Shown here: positions 41,201 through 52,437 of the stretch, piece by piece | How positions within the stretch are numbered: position 1 is the stretch's first letter | Layout: every line of letters starts with the position of its first letter | Source of the DNA: Ectocarpus siliculosus | Lineage: Eukaryota > Sar > Phaeophyceae > Ectocarpales > Ectocarpaceae | Direction of reading: 5' to 3' | NCBI GenBank assembly: GCA_000310025.1 | Contig: FN649729.1 | Location: 3,537,506 to 3,601,505 of the forward strand | DNA length: 64,000 nucleotides | The notes under the pieces: generated by a model | Seen by the model: the letters and a program-made list of their open reading frames with translations, nothing else | Database searches by the model: none | What the model was told of the DNA's origin: nothing | Made by a program: the position numbers and the translations under genes

Positions 41201-43262
41201 CACCGTTGATTTCCGATTTGCAAAGAATTAAGTGCATGTTGCCGGATTCTCCGGCAGAAGGGACGCCAATGTCGTACCTTTGAATGTTCTAACTCTTTCA
41301 CTCGCGCTCGGAACAACCCCACGGAGCACCGACGCGGATTCTATCCACCTTACATGTGGGTGTGCATGCATTCTTGTGCGTGGAGTGCAAGTATTACCTG
41401 TCACCGCTGTTCAGGCGTTACAGGACGTACTTGAGTGGCACAACACATGCCATCCTCTGCTTATACGGAGTACCTGGCATAGGTTGCATAAGATACCACA
41501 CGCTCTTCGTCACTTGTAAAACCTACAAGGGGTTTCGGCGGCTTGCGCCGCCTCGCTTAAGGAAGCGATTCCAACATGCATCTACTTCGTTTTTCCCGTA
41601 AAATACACGATCGATGAAACGTGGGCATGGGGGTAGATGGTTGTGTGTGGCATGCTTTTCCCGACGTTCGTGTTCAAAGTTTATGTGTTTTGAACGATGT
41701 TGACCGGCTCTTTTATGTCGCAGCTTTTCACCGAATATGTACCCGAGATGAGTTTCCCACGTAATCTAGCCAAGACGAAATCAAAAGGGAACATCTACCC
41801 GAACGACAATCTTGACCGAAGGGCTATGCCAACGACTCCTCCGAAACACCAGCAGCGACTTTACCCGCATGAGCAAATGCGTAATCGTTCGAACTACAAG
41901 ACAGGAAGAAGATTGTCATGAGCGACGAAACGACAGGAGGCGATACAACGCGACAGCGGTGTCTATACCCGCCAACAACACACACACACGATAAACGCAA
42001 TCGCGATCCCGACACCATTGACACAGACTTCCAACATACCGTCTGTGACACACGATACCACACCCCCCGGGTCGATGTGTAAAGCTCAATTGATCCACAG
42101 CAGCAAGAATGGCAGCGCCGTAAACGGTAGCGTTCAAGCCATCTCATCGAGTGCTTTCCGAAAATGTATCGTTTCCTTCGTGTGCACTCTTTGTGGAGTA
42201 ATCGAGCTTTGAAAATCGGTCCAGGGGGCGTCGTATATTACCACGTACGGTACGATGTTAACGAAGCCTGGGTAAGTTGGGATGTGGGAGAACGTTGAAG
42301 GAGTGAGGAACATGCGCGACCGAACGAGTGCGGGTGTCGAGAAAAAGCGTCACCCATGGTTGTCATATCTTGCGATTGCACAGACGGGCGACGACCTGAC
42401 GACTCAAGATCGAAACACAAAAACCCGCTTCTACGTATAGTAAGTGGCAGAGAGAGGGAGAGAGAGAGGAGAGAGAGAGGAGAGAGAAAGACCGGGTACA
42501 TGCAGACAATTAAGGAATAATAAAAATACACACAGAAATACTACCCATTCGAGATATACCCACAGCAGTCGAACGGGATGTGGTGGAGTCTTTTCAGTGA
42601 GTGGAGGAAAACCGGCTGGGTACTGGACTTATTTCGAGTCTTTTTAAGTCTATACACTGATGATTCATACCCGTGATGCAACAATCGAATTCTGTGTGTG
42701 CGTACACTTGGATGACTGCAGCACGGTCGATGGTAGATTGCGGAGAGCATGGATGCGAGCAGCTGCCTTGGGCACGGGGATGTGGCTACTGATCAATGCT
42801 TGAAAACAATGAATGAATGCAACGCTGACGGGGTGCAGAGCCCGGATGCACTGGGTGGGTGCAGAGGGGCCCAAGACAGCGACAACGGCCACAGCGGTCG
42901 ATTGTACTTAAGTGAGAAGGGAGAACAACGAACGACAGGGCGGACCTAGAAAAAAAAAAACCGCGAAAAAAAAGGCAAAATGGGTGCATGCATGCGCATG
43001 CGCCCATGCGCCCATACATTCCAAACGATGCAGGATATATTCGGGGACAACACGTGAGACTCACCAAGGATGGCGCTCGCCTCTTCTTCCGGACGATGGT
43101 CTTGCGACCCTTCTCCTTCGGCGTCGTGTAGGACTTGGACGGGATTTGGTGGCCTTGGCGACCGTGCGCCCACGGGTTTGGTGATGATGGGCTTCATTCG
43201 CGTTGACCTCGGAATGGACACCCCTCGCCGCAGAACGACCTTGGACGCAGCGGGCGGAGGAC
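38045..43262 (-). CDS. unrecognised multi-exon gene (partly resolved)
   Basis: Five or six exon candidates on the - strand look coding (GC-rich third positions, good splice sites). The last, 38045-38272, has a clear acidic C-terminus. The others are 38474-38672, 39126-39288, 39943 to about 40400, and 43065 to about 43262; a sixth at about 38925-39010 is ambiguous as to strand. Phases were not closed between all of them, so exons or borders are missing and two genes cannot be excluded. I do not recognise the product. Confidence 0.45.
38474..38672 (-). CDS. unknown gene, internal exon
   Basis: The acceptor GTGGCTTTCAG is followed by TLLDSISSVALSDDPCTVFY, then LASMWRQLFHYLTGPRRHGH and ALRTLSHWDYDNPKIVKFLC. 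This looks like an all-helical domain. The obvious donor CAG|GTGCAA leaves phase 1, whereas the terminal exon wants phase 0, so a border is wrong or a small exon is missing. Confidence 0.6.
39126..39288 (-). CDS. unknown gene, internal exon
   Basis: It follows CACTTGCAGACTTGCAG (two tandem acceptors 7 bp apart) and reads ELDGRIARVSLATSPTVRVR, VLAPPDTQVPMMQGQPPV, ending before a GTAAAT donor. The duplicated acceptor could give two products differing in two or three residues. Confidence 0.5.
39943..40400 (-). CDS. unknown gene, one or two exons
   Basis: The 5' part reads ESDPGNDSRDEELTVDSNRF, DIDDNGGEGSDTGSVDLLAP and then basic disorder. The 3' part, in another frame, reads QINSGMTGDELYDCLLVAHV and NVVARSGLLVNPQL, ending at a strong donor TTG|GTAAGT (39942). 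A small intron probably separates them, with CACCGTAAG as a possible acceptor. Confidence 0.5.
40500..43060. other. probable intron or intergenic sequence
   Basis: No splice-bounded frame was recognised. The stretch contains AC- and GA-rich runs (about 41980-41993 and 42447-42488), an A-rich run near 42950-42970, and copies of a short dispersed repeat (41483-41500 and 42185-42240). If the exon at 43065 belongs to the same gene this is a large intron. Confidence 0.4.
43065..43262 (-). CDS. unknown gene, probable 5' exon
   Basis: A GC-rich segment ends at a strong donor TTG|GTGAGT (43065). Two frames are open. The more natural one starts MKPIITKPVGARSPRPPNPV and continues VQVLHDAEGEGSQD and PEEEASAIL. 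The other starts at an earlier ATG (MSSARCVQGRSAARG) and becomes Arg-rich. Frame choice is unresolved. Confidence 0.4.
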
Positions 43263-44991
43263 ATCGTGACGAATAGAGAAGATGGAGAGGCGGGGAGTGA
43301 GAAAACGGAGTCCAAAGGGAGGACGAGAGGGGGATGAGAAGAAATGAGCTCGGGCAAAAGCGTGCGCGCGCTTCTACATGAGAGCAGCAAGTTGTGAGGC
43401 CACTTCCTCGGACCAATAAACCCACACGAACACCACTCAAACTGTTCGCAGACACCATGTAAACGGCTATACTATCGGGCAGTTGTCACCTTAGCGCCAG
43501 ATAACCGCCGGGTCGAACGTCCTCCACAACGTTAGCCAGGGCGCGTGCTGCAGGCTGGCTCTGACAGCGGGCTTTCTCGTTCTTCTCATCACAGAAAAAA
43601 AAAATGTTTTTTTTTTTTCTCATAATTTTTTTTTTACTGATTGGTGATGATCTCCGATTGTACATGTGCTGTACCAGGTGTCGCGTCGGACAGCAAAGGT
43701 ACATATCACGTTCGTACGATGACGAGCCAAGATCACAGTGGGCATCTTGGCGATTTCCTGAGCCAGATTGTGGATACATTTGTCGGTGTGGTACTCGTTG
43801 GTGTCGAGAACGGGATAAGAGTCGTTTCTCCGGCTGCGCTACCCCTACGGATCCACTCGGAGACGCTTTGAGGAGCAGCCGCTTTGTCAGGCTCTGCTAT
43901 CCATCCTGGCGGTAGGGGGGCGGCAGGCGAGGCCGCAGATCATGGAGTTCCGCAGGACTAGGGTAGTGGAGTCGTCGAGCTGGCGACCCGAACGGCTTCG
44001 TCAATTCGAACGCCTCCAGGTAAATATTTCATGTGAACAGCAGTGTACAGACAGACATCATCGCTGCAGTCCGAGAAGCAGTGCCGTATTTTGCATAAGA
44101 TACCGCACCCCCTTGGACCGATTTTTAATGCCCGATAACAATCCATGACAAAAACAGCAGTGTGTAGGCATATAGCCCCGGCCTCAAGTGATGGAACTTT
44201 TTCCTTTTTCCCAGGGAGTCCGTCTATCTGTCTGTGTGGCATATGATGCGAGTTTTGGTCGGCGTGACGAGAGGAATCTGTTTGAGGTTGGATAAAACAA
44301 CCGCAGTACGAAAATGTTAACATCGAAACAAACATTGTGGGCAAGATAAAAGACAGCAGGTCACCTGGGTCCCAACCACTGACGACGTTACCCACCCGAC
44401 GTTCGCACAGATGATAACCGCACTTTAGTTTTGTTGGAAACGGTTTGGGGGTAATGAGTGGGAACCCGGACGATTTGAGTGGGAACGGTAATTCCAATTG
44501 ACAGCGGGAAGATATCTGCGGATAAATTTCGGACGACCGCCAGCTGTGGTGTGTTCAACGACATATGAACGGGAATGGTACGTGCGCGTGCTGCAGTCTG
44601 AGAGAGGGAGACTACACCTAGACTAGACTAGTCTGACTGGTGGAAAACGTGCGGCTAGCCTGTAGCCACGGGCTTGATTGAACGAACGAAGCGATGTATA
44701 AGATATAGCGAACACCTCTCACATGTATATGGTATTGTCTTCGTTACATGTAGCATGTGCAACGGAATATGTATGTCTTGTGTATCATCTCTCGCGCGAG
44801 GCCAGAACCGAGATCATAGAGGTGATTTGGCTGCAGTCTGGTAGCCTGCGACCCTCAAGCTCTCGCAAACATGGTCTCGGTATTTCATTTCCAATGCGTG
44901 GACTAAGGTTCGGAAAACACAAAGAGAGAGGAAGCGTTGAACTGGTTGAACTCAAACCGAAACACAATGGTTGACGACAGCCGCGGAAAAG

Positions 44992-45000
<9 letters not shown>
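43263..45000. other. intergenic region with short ambiguous frames
   Basis: One stretch at about 43700-43870 is open in two + frames (one reads GHLGDFLSQIVDTFVGVVLV) but lacks clear partners. A copy of the short dispersed repeat lies at 44089-44127 in reverse orientation. Nothing else was recognised. Confidence 0.4.

Positions 45001-45077
<77 letters not shown>
45000..45077 (+). repeat. (GA)n microsatellite
   Basis: About 75 bases of nearly uninterrupted GA dinucleotides. It produces Arg-Glu frames on + and Ser-Leu frames on -, which should not be annotated as proteins. Confidence 0.97.
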
Positions 45078-45086
<9 letters not shown>

Positions 45087-45929
45087 CAAGGGCGGCGCAC
45101 AATACGGAACGGGTGGGGTGATCGAAAGCAAGGGCAACATGATGGATCTCTTCTTACGGAAACGCGTGGATATCTGCGGCATGTTTGCTTTTGATCATAT
45201 ACGCCACAGAGACTTGATGAGACGTGTCATGTCGGACCGCATCAGACCGTGCGAGCGACAGACATCCCCAGCGCGCGACTGAGAAACACGGCGCGACTGA
45301 GCGATTCATGGGCAAGGCAGTCGGCAGTTGCCTTTCTTGCACTTCAGTGCGTTGGTAGGAATTTGATTCCTTTCCTGTCCCCATTTTCTAGCAAGACGAG
45401 GAAGAGTTTGAGTACGGATGAGGGGAAAACGACAGTCAGTGAAGAACTGCTGTTGTAGGGGTAGTAAAGAATCAACCGGTATGTGTACCTGCGGTCTACA
45501 GCAGTAGTCGGGAGGGAGACTAATACTTTATCCGTGTGCGTGTTTGCTTCGCTGGCTGCCCTTTTGATACTGGTTCTTATCGGGACGCGTCTGTCAATAG
45601 TTTAGCCGCTTCCATGGGCGTAGGGCTTGAGAGAGGGCTCCATGGCTCCATCATCATCTGTCCTCTTTCCTCACAGCCTGCAACTTGATCTTCCTTCCAA
45701 GAGATTTATTCTATCGAACTATCCTCGTTCCTGATGGCGACGGCAAGTAGTAGTAGAGCCAGAAGTAGCAAGTTGAAAACCCGTGGGGGTAAAACCGAAC
45801 GAGATACTGCAGTTCTGCCTGTGGTTGGTGCTATGTATCGTTTTTCCCGCGGGATAATTCTTCACATAGCAGAGTGGGATTACCTGGGATAGACAATTAT
45901 ATATACAACACCCCCTCAACAACAACAAT

Positions 45930-47150
45930 CTGTGTGGGACTGTGCTCTGGGAAGATACTTTTACGTAGACCCTCACAAAGTTGCTTCATCTCCGCCCACA
46001 CCCTCCCCGTATATAGGTGTCCCGGACGCGAGTTCCGGGGAATTCGCGCACCAGCAGAACAAGTCTGGCGCCAAGTCGGACTGTGGACGTAACCCTCCGG
46101 TGCACTATGCTGTGCGCGCCAACACCAATGCCGCCATACTGGCACTCGCCAACGGCCTGCAGTACGAAGTGACGAAGTACAACCACAGCACCAGGACGCA
46201 CGAGGTTGTCTGGGTCAGCCCCGGTCCTGGTTGCGTTCGGATGTTGCAATGGCTCGGCCCTAGCCTTGGCCACGATCGCGTGCCTACAGACATCAAAGCA
46301 AAGAGGCAGCCAGTCGCCAGGCGAGCTAAAGGGATAGTTCCCGGGCTCGGCAGTATGGGCGGCGACTCTGTTCGAAGACGGGGACGTGTGCAACGTCGCT
46401 GGGACCTGGACGGATCGTGTGGCGTCAGGGCATCTCCGACCCGACGAAGAAACTTTGTCTAGGGCTTACGAGACGTACTACGGATGCGGGAGGGGAGAGA
46501 CGTGCGAGAACTTACGATGTCCCTCGTGCTGGGACGATGGTCATGCCTCAGCGCTCGAAGTCAACCAGATCGCGTGTTCCACATATATACGCGTCCCCCT
46601 CGTGGCGAGTTGCGGACAGGGTCGCTTGAAGGGCGGCGATGCCAAAACCGCGGACAGACCAGGGCCGCGCGATGACTGGGCCTTGGGGGACGGAGGTGGT
46701 GATAATGTTGAGGTATACAACGGGCCACCGCCACCACCTGACGTTGGAACTGTTGCAACGGACTAATTGACATTGGTCAAGATCCTCTACATCTTCCTGC
46801 ACGAGGGGAACCCTCGTTCCCTGAGCGGGGAGCCGCCTCCGCTTACCTGGTGGGTGCTCGGGTACGAGTATGTGGGGGTTGGTGAAGGAAACGAACGTGT
46901 GCCCGATTCAATCACGGGGCACCCAACCTTGCTCCTGCGTGGTCGGGGGCGTCCGTTGGTCTTCCCCTTGGACGCCATCCGACGCCAAGTGCACATCTAT
47001 CACCAATGCCCTAGGAGAGGAGATGTCGATCCGGGACAGGCTTTTGTTTGCGAACAAACCCAAGGGGAGGGTCGCACCACGCGCACTTGGCACCACAGAT
47101 TCAGGCTGGCCATCCGGGCTCTCACAACGGCTACGATAGGTACCTTTTAA
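45930..47150 (+). CDS. possible unknown gene in an open GC-rich stretch
   Basis: Three overlapping + strand segments look protein-like. They read VHYAVRANTNAAILALANGL (about 46105-46165), LRPDEETLSRAYETYYGCGR with a C-x5-C-x4-C-x2-C cluster (46430-46530), and ITNALGEEMSIRDRLLFANK (about 46998-47057). They lie in different frames, so introns or frameshifts would be needed. - strand frames over the same bases are also open (for example ALVIDVHLASDGVQGEDQ). Strand, borders and function are unresolved. Confidence 0.25.
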
Positions 47151-47159
47151 ACGAGGTTC

Positions 47160-49050
47160 ACCACAGCGTCAACCAGGACACTTTCGTTTGAGGTGGGAAT
47201 GGATCTGTATGCTTCTCAACATTCGGATGTTGGGCCGGGACGCGGCCAAATAAGGACCTCATTGTACGAGCCACGCATTAATTTTTCGTCTACGTAGAAA
47301 TTGTACGGGCCCTGAATTCACTATATACTTGTACGAGTACACGTCGCCGCCGCAGAGCTTGTAGATGTTGTTTTGTCGTCTTCCTTTTTGACAACGACTC
47401 GTTTCGTCCTGTGTGCATTGACGTCACAGGATCGACGGTTCTGATGGACCCGACGTGGCGGAGACAAACCCCGAGGGAGACAAACCAGGGTAAATAGTGC
47501 CCTTGGCCTCATGCTCATCATCGACAAAGTAGCACCACATGTTTGGTTGTATGTTGTATATTCGCGCGTTGTACGGACCGTTGTTTTAGTTTGCGCCAAG
47601 TGTCGTTCATCGATGCTTTTTTGCGTATCCTTGCGTGCTGCACACTTTGTATTTAGCAGATTAAACCGCGGTAACCGTGTGACATCTGAACTACTATACC
47701 TCTTGTTGGGGAATTTCATTGGTGTCCGTGTTGGTGTCTGTTCAAAATGTTTTCATTTTTTTTGGGTGGATATTGCATAAATGGAACGACACCTTCTTCA
47801 ACGCCGCCGTTTTCGGCGCTGCCACTAATTCTGTTTTGCGGAGAAAAATCGAGCTCTGAAAAGCGGTTCAGGGGACGTGGTATCTTGTGTCACCTCCGGT
47901 ACGTGCTGCGGATCTTTTTCTTTTTTTTTCCGTACTCGTAGACGGCCTCTGGAAATCAAAACACATCGTACTCCGGAGTATGTATGCATATTCTGATACC
48001 ATATTTAGTATAATACGAACACATATCGTCGGGTGAGGACTCTTTAATGGTGGTGCCTCTTTTGGCACTCTAAATACATGCCAGGTGGCACAGGGTATAG
48101 GCAATGCACCCCTGACCAGGGTGGTCTCTCCACAAGGTCTCCGGTACGGCGACCTTGTAGAACAAGAGTCCTGGCAGGGTCTCGACAGGGTCTGTACAGG
48201 GTGTGTACAGGGTGTTGGTCCCGCAGGGTACGCAAAAGGCGGAGCAAAGTGGCTACCAGTGTTTTGCTTTTTTTTTCCTTCCCCTGGCATGCTGGATTCT
48301 TGAAGCTGAAGTTGTTATTCTCCAACGAACGAACCATTGTTGTTGTTGTTGTTGTTGTTTTTCTTCACATTAAACTCGTGTCAGTTGCTAATCCCAAAAT
48401 CTAGCAAAGACTCGGCCCGTGGTCACAAAAATGCTAAAGCCATCAGAAGATCTAAAGAACACGCACACTATTATTAGCAAGAAAAGGGTACACAAGCCCA
48501 AGGAGGTACACCTACAATCCCTGCAGCACGTTTGCGTGCTCACAACTGAACTACACGCCCACACACTACAATTCGACTACAGCAGGCGGCATCACCCCCC
48601 TTGTCCCGCACTTCACCAAAATGAATGTTTGTCGACTACAGCGTACTGCTGTCTGCTGTCTGAAGGGGCTGTCTGCACAAATAACATGGTGTATGGTGCA
48701 CAACAAGCTCGGGGCATGCAGCTGCTGTCTGAAGTGCTGTCAGAATGGGTCCGTGGACATACAGTGAAGAAGAACAACCAACCAAAGCCATCATCATTGC
48801 ACTTGACAATCGCCCGAATCTATCCAGATCATCTGTGTTAGACACAGCAGTGTAAACATCGACACTGACTACGAATCGTTCCACATTGAAGGGGTCTTCC
48901 ACGATGCAGGTACACAATTAAGGCACCCGGGTTATCCGCGCCATCTCTGCCGCGTCTCTCTACAAAACCAGTGACGTCATCACACATACCTAACACCTAT
49001 ATTCAGGAAAAAAACGGAAAATAATTGTCAACACAAGAGATGTTTGTCCG
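47160..49050. other. intergenic region, little structure
   Basis: A tract at 48086-48235 repeats CAGGGT and GGTCTC words. A GTT run lies at 48338-48359. A - strand frame at 48640-48917 (NTDDLDRFGRLSSAMMMALV) might be an exon downstream of the one at 49065, but no matching splice phase was confirmed. Confidence 0.35.
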
Positions 49051-49064
49051 TGCGACACGGTTCG

Positions 49065-49516
49065 ATGCCGTCCGCATGCTCCGGTGTCGCTGTGGCCAGT
49101 CCTAGCACGACCAAACTCGACCCGCTCCGCTTCGTACACGCTCTCGTTGCTGTCCTTCCCAGTCGGTTCCTCGCTTTCTCCCTCGTTGCACTTAGGGTTC
49201 TTGGTCTGAAAATTCTCGCGCCGAAGGGTCAACCAGCCCAGCCAGTCAGCTCGTCACCAGCTGTCCTCTCCTCATTTGATGGAAAAACCAGGTTATTTAC
49301 TGAGACAGTACAACTCCCTCTAGCAAACATAGGGCCGGGTACATAGTGCCCGTCCACCTTTCTGATGGCGTCTGCCTCCGCGCACAAAGATGAGATGGGC
49401 ATTGCTGCCTGCACCGACGGCCTCGAGGCCCGCGCATCTGCACCTTTGTACCTGACGCACCAGTGCCGACCCAACTCCACCACTACGCACGCCTCGCGGC
49501 GGGTGCGCCGTAGCAA
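49065..49516 (-). CDS. two exons of an unrecognised gene
   Basis: The upstream exon (49358 to about 49516) reads EACVVVELGRHWCVRYKGAD, then MPISSLCAEADAIRK, and ends at AAG|GTGGAC in phase 0. The next exon starts after GAATTTTCAG at 49205 in phase 0. It reads TKNPKCNEGESEEPTGKDSN, VYEAERVEFGRARTGHSDTG and continues about 46 codons. Start, stop and remaining exons were not found. No family recognised. Confidence 0.45.
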
Positions 49517-49784
49517 GAAGGTATCGGTCCCTTGAGGGTGAGTCTAGCCCTGCTCGCTAGAAAGACCCCCCCCCTCGCTTTGGGTCATGCCTAAGCAAAA
49601 CCTTGCCGAGGCAGCGAGGTGTTCTTCACTCAAGTCCGCCCAAAGCCCGAACACGAGTTAACCAAACACAAGGCATCCCTCCCGAGTGAGGGAAAGAGAG
49701 CACCGGGCCAAGGGGTGATGCAAGAACATCCAACAAGCATACAGAGGAAACATCACATAGATAATTTCGTATATACTGCTGCAG

Positions 49785-49995
49785 TACAGATGGCGCCCGC
49801 ACTTAAGAACCTACCTGTTAAGAACATGAGGCTCAAAAAATCCAAAACTCATCATGAACATGAGCGTATTTTAGTGGTCCCCGTTAAGAACCTCACACTA
49901 AAACCTATATAATGGCCATTCGCAGCCTCAACAGGCAACTAAGAACCCCAGCCTCACGCAAATTAAGATGTTCTTAAGTGCGGGCGCCATCTGTA
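49785..49995. mobile_element. 211-bp MITE with perfect 26-bp terminal inverted repeats
   Basis: The left end (49785-49810) starts TACAGATGGCGCCCGC and ends CTTAAGAAC. The right end (49970-49995) is its exact reverse complement. If the outermost TA is taken as target site duplication, the inverted repeats begin CAGATGGCGC, as in Tc1/mariner-type MITEs. Inside are further AAGAAC/TTAAGA copies. The 211-bp length leaves no room for a transposase. Confidence 0.92.
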
Positions 49996-50826
49996 TGCCA
50001 TCACTAAGAGGGTTTGCGCAGGTCGGCCGGCGCGAAAGCATTGTCATCCAGATGAAGGATGCGGAAATCTGGCTGCAACAATTATTTCTTCAAGTGAATT
50101 TCAGAAGCTGAACAAGCTGCGCACCCATGCACAAGTGTACACTTACAGTACTTGCATCCCTTCAATTGATGCAACATACAACAGCTGACATACAATATGA
50201 AATACACGAAAGCGGTTCGACACAGTAGCAGCAACGTCTCTCACATCAGTTGAAACGCACCCGTCAGCATGGCCCAATCTCCCCCCGTAACTGAAAGCAC
50301 AACAGCAGCAGCAGTACTGTAAAGTAACAACTAACAACAAACCTGCTTTTAAAAGTAACATCAAATGGTTCCCTGTTTGTTTTCCGTTGTTTTTTCCTGT
50401 GAAACACACGTTGTCAATCACGCGCAACCGCGAAAATAAAAGGCCGACACATGTCGCAACTGTTTGACAGCATAGAGCATAGACGCACAACACACGTCGG
50501 ACGTACTCTAGACCTACCGCATGCCAACTAAGGGTTAAGCGCAGCTTGATGCACGTATGCATATCTACAGCACCAGCACGATTGATACAGCACACAGTAG
50601 TACGCAACAGCCAGCACCACGGGACAGCCAACGTTGTTCGAATTCTCCGCAAACAAAGAACCCTACTGGTTGTAGTTCTGGTGCGTGTCCATATCCATCA
50701 CAACGAAAGAAAGCAGCAGGGGGAGTTGCGGCCGCTGTCGTGCGCCGAGCACATCAATCTGCAAACTACGCTGTACACCACCGCCCTAGAGCAGTCTTCA
50801 TTTTGATAACGTTCGATCACCCTGAG
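49996..50826. other. intergenic region, nothing recognised
   Basis: No splice-bounded frame or repeat was recognised between the MITE and the next inverted-repeat element. Confidence 0.45.
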
Positions 50827-51768
50827 TTATTATAGGGTATCCACTATGGATTGACGCGGAATTTTGACCTTTGAGGATTGACGCCAACATAAAGTGACGG
50901 TTGAGGGTTTTGACGGGAAAAAATTCGCACCGCGTGTGCCCGTTGACACGTGAGAGGTGAAAAAAAAAAAATGGTGGAGGTAGAGTTCAAGGTTGGTTCG
51001 GGCTGCCACCCAGGGTCGACATTCCGAAGCGAAGACTCACACCCCCAGGCTCCCAGGAGACTAGGTGTACCCCTTCGCCTCATCCCGCCGACCTTCCCTC
51101 CTTTGCCGCGGCGACTTTTCCCAGGCGTCAAACTGCGACTTCCCAGGCGTCAAACTGCCGTTCGTTGCTGATGAGTAAGGCAGCTGCTCGCTGTACTGCT
51201 GTGTATATACCGATGTCACTGCGGCAGCAGAGCACCGAACCCCGTGAGGGGGCGGGCGAAATGCACCTACTGACTGGCAAAGTCCGTGTACCCTCCCTTA
51301 CTCCTCTCCATGTGCTGCCTTCGAGGGCGAGACTCCCCCAATCACTCCCCTGCCTATGCCCCTTTTTGCTGCTGAAAGCCCGTGCGCAATCGCGACGGCG
51401 CATCTACCGAACGCGCGCGCCGAACACGCGCGTCTGGCCACTTGGCCGCCGTGAGAACTGCCGAGACGCGTGGGTGCAGGACCGCTAGGAGCAATCAGTA
51501 TAGGCATGACCAATGTGTTCGCTGCTGACCGCGCACAGCAGACCGCAGCAGAGCAAGCGTGTGTGAGCCACAGTCTGGCGATGTTTGAAGCGTCAATCTT
51601 TTCGCGTCGTTTTATGTTTGGGTGAAATTTAATTTTGACGCTTCCTCACAAAAATTTCGCCGTCAGAGTTTGCCCCCAAAAAAGCGGCGCAACCTCTTCA
51701 CGTCAAAACTTCCTGAAATGTCAATCTTTCACGTCATTTCAACAACACGTGGATTCCCTCTATTACAC
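50827..51768. mobile_element. probable inverted-repeat DNA element rich in TTGACG
   Basis: The left end TATTATAGGGTATCCAC (from about 50828) and the right end GTGGATTCCCTCTATTA (to about 51766) pair as inverted repeats at 14 of 17 positions. The subterminal parts carry many TTGACG words on the left (50853-50913) and CGTCAA words on the right (51591-51740), again inverted. No transposase frame is visible inside, so it is probably non-autonomous. Confidence 0.6.
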
Positions 51769-52024
51769 GAAGGATTCATTCCGTCGCACTAACCCTACTT
51801 GAACATCTAGAGTAGATGGATTTTTGTTTTTTTTTGCACGCTGCCCACCTATGTATGAGACTGAATACGACATTGTACGGGCTGCCCCCGACCGCCAAAA
51901 CTTTGGACAACGGAACTTGAACTCTCACACTTGAGAATGATCGTGATCGAATGAGTGTGGTGAGGAGTTTTAGACATACGGTATCTTGAGCAGCGCACGA
52001 TTACGTACACAGAGCGGCAACCAC

Positions 52025-52437
52025 CAATCTCCCACACTCTACTGACAGCTTTTCTAAACCGCCCATCCATGGGGGCCTGCCCATGAACTGCCCACCGTGG
52101 GCACTTCAACCAGAACTTCGCCACCTTCACGTAGCCTAGAACTTATAGCCAACTTCACATAACCTAGAACTTTGCCACCAGCGCCAACCTAGCACGTATC
52201 GGGTGGGCTTGGGGTTAGGGTTACGGTTAGGGTTAGGGTTAGCGTTAGCGTTAGGGTTAGCGTTAGGGTTATTATTAGGTGCTATATATAGTGCCCGTTC
52301 CAAAGCAGATGATAGCATTTTTTGGAATACATGTACACTGGTTCGCCTTGCGGGGTGCCCATGGGTGGTCCATGGGTCGCCCATGGGTCGCGTCCCATGG
52401 GGTCGTTTGGGAAAACTGTAGAAAGTGTGGGCGACCC
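52025..52437 (-). mobile_element. CCCATGGG-family inverted-repeat element, copy 1
   Basis: The ends are CAATCTCCCACACT on the left and, inverted, GGGTCGCCCACACTTTC on the right, both followed by a CAGTTTTnC-like box. CCCATGGG words flank both inner sides. The centre has a TTAGGG-like tract (52208-52272) and the CTATATATAGTGCCCGTTCCAAAG box. It is inverted relative to the two other copies. No clear target duplication. Confidence 0.8.

Noticed and set aside
44785-45282. Leu/Ser- and Arg/Glu-rich frames
   Set aside because: Translations of the GA microsatellite at 45000-45077.
52208-52272. TTAGGG-like tract as a true telomere or chromosome end
   Set aside because: It is short, degenerate, internal to a transposable element and recurs at the same place in the other copies.
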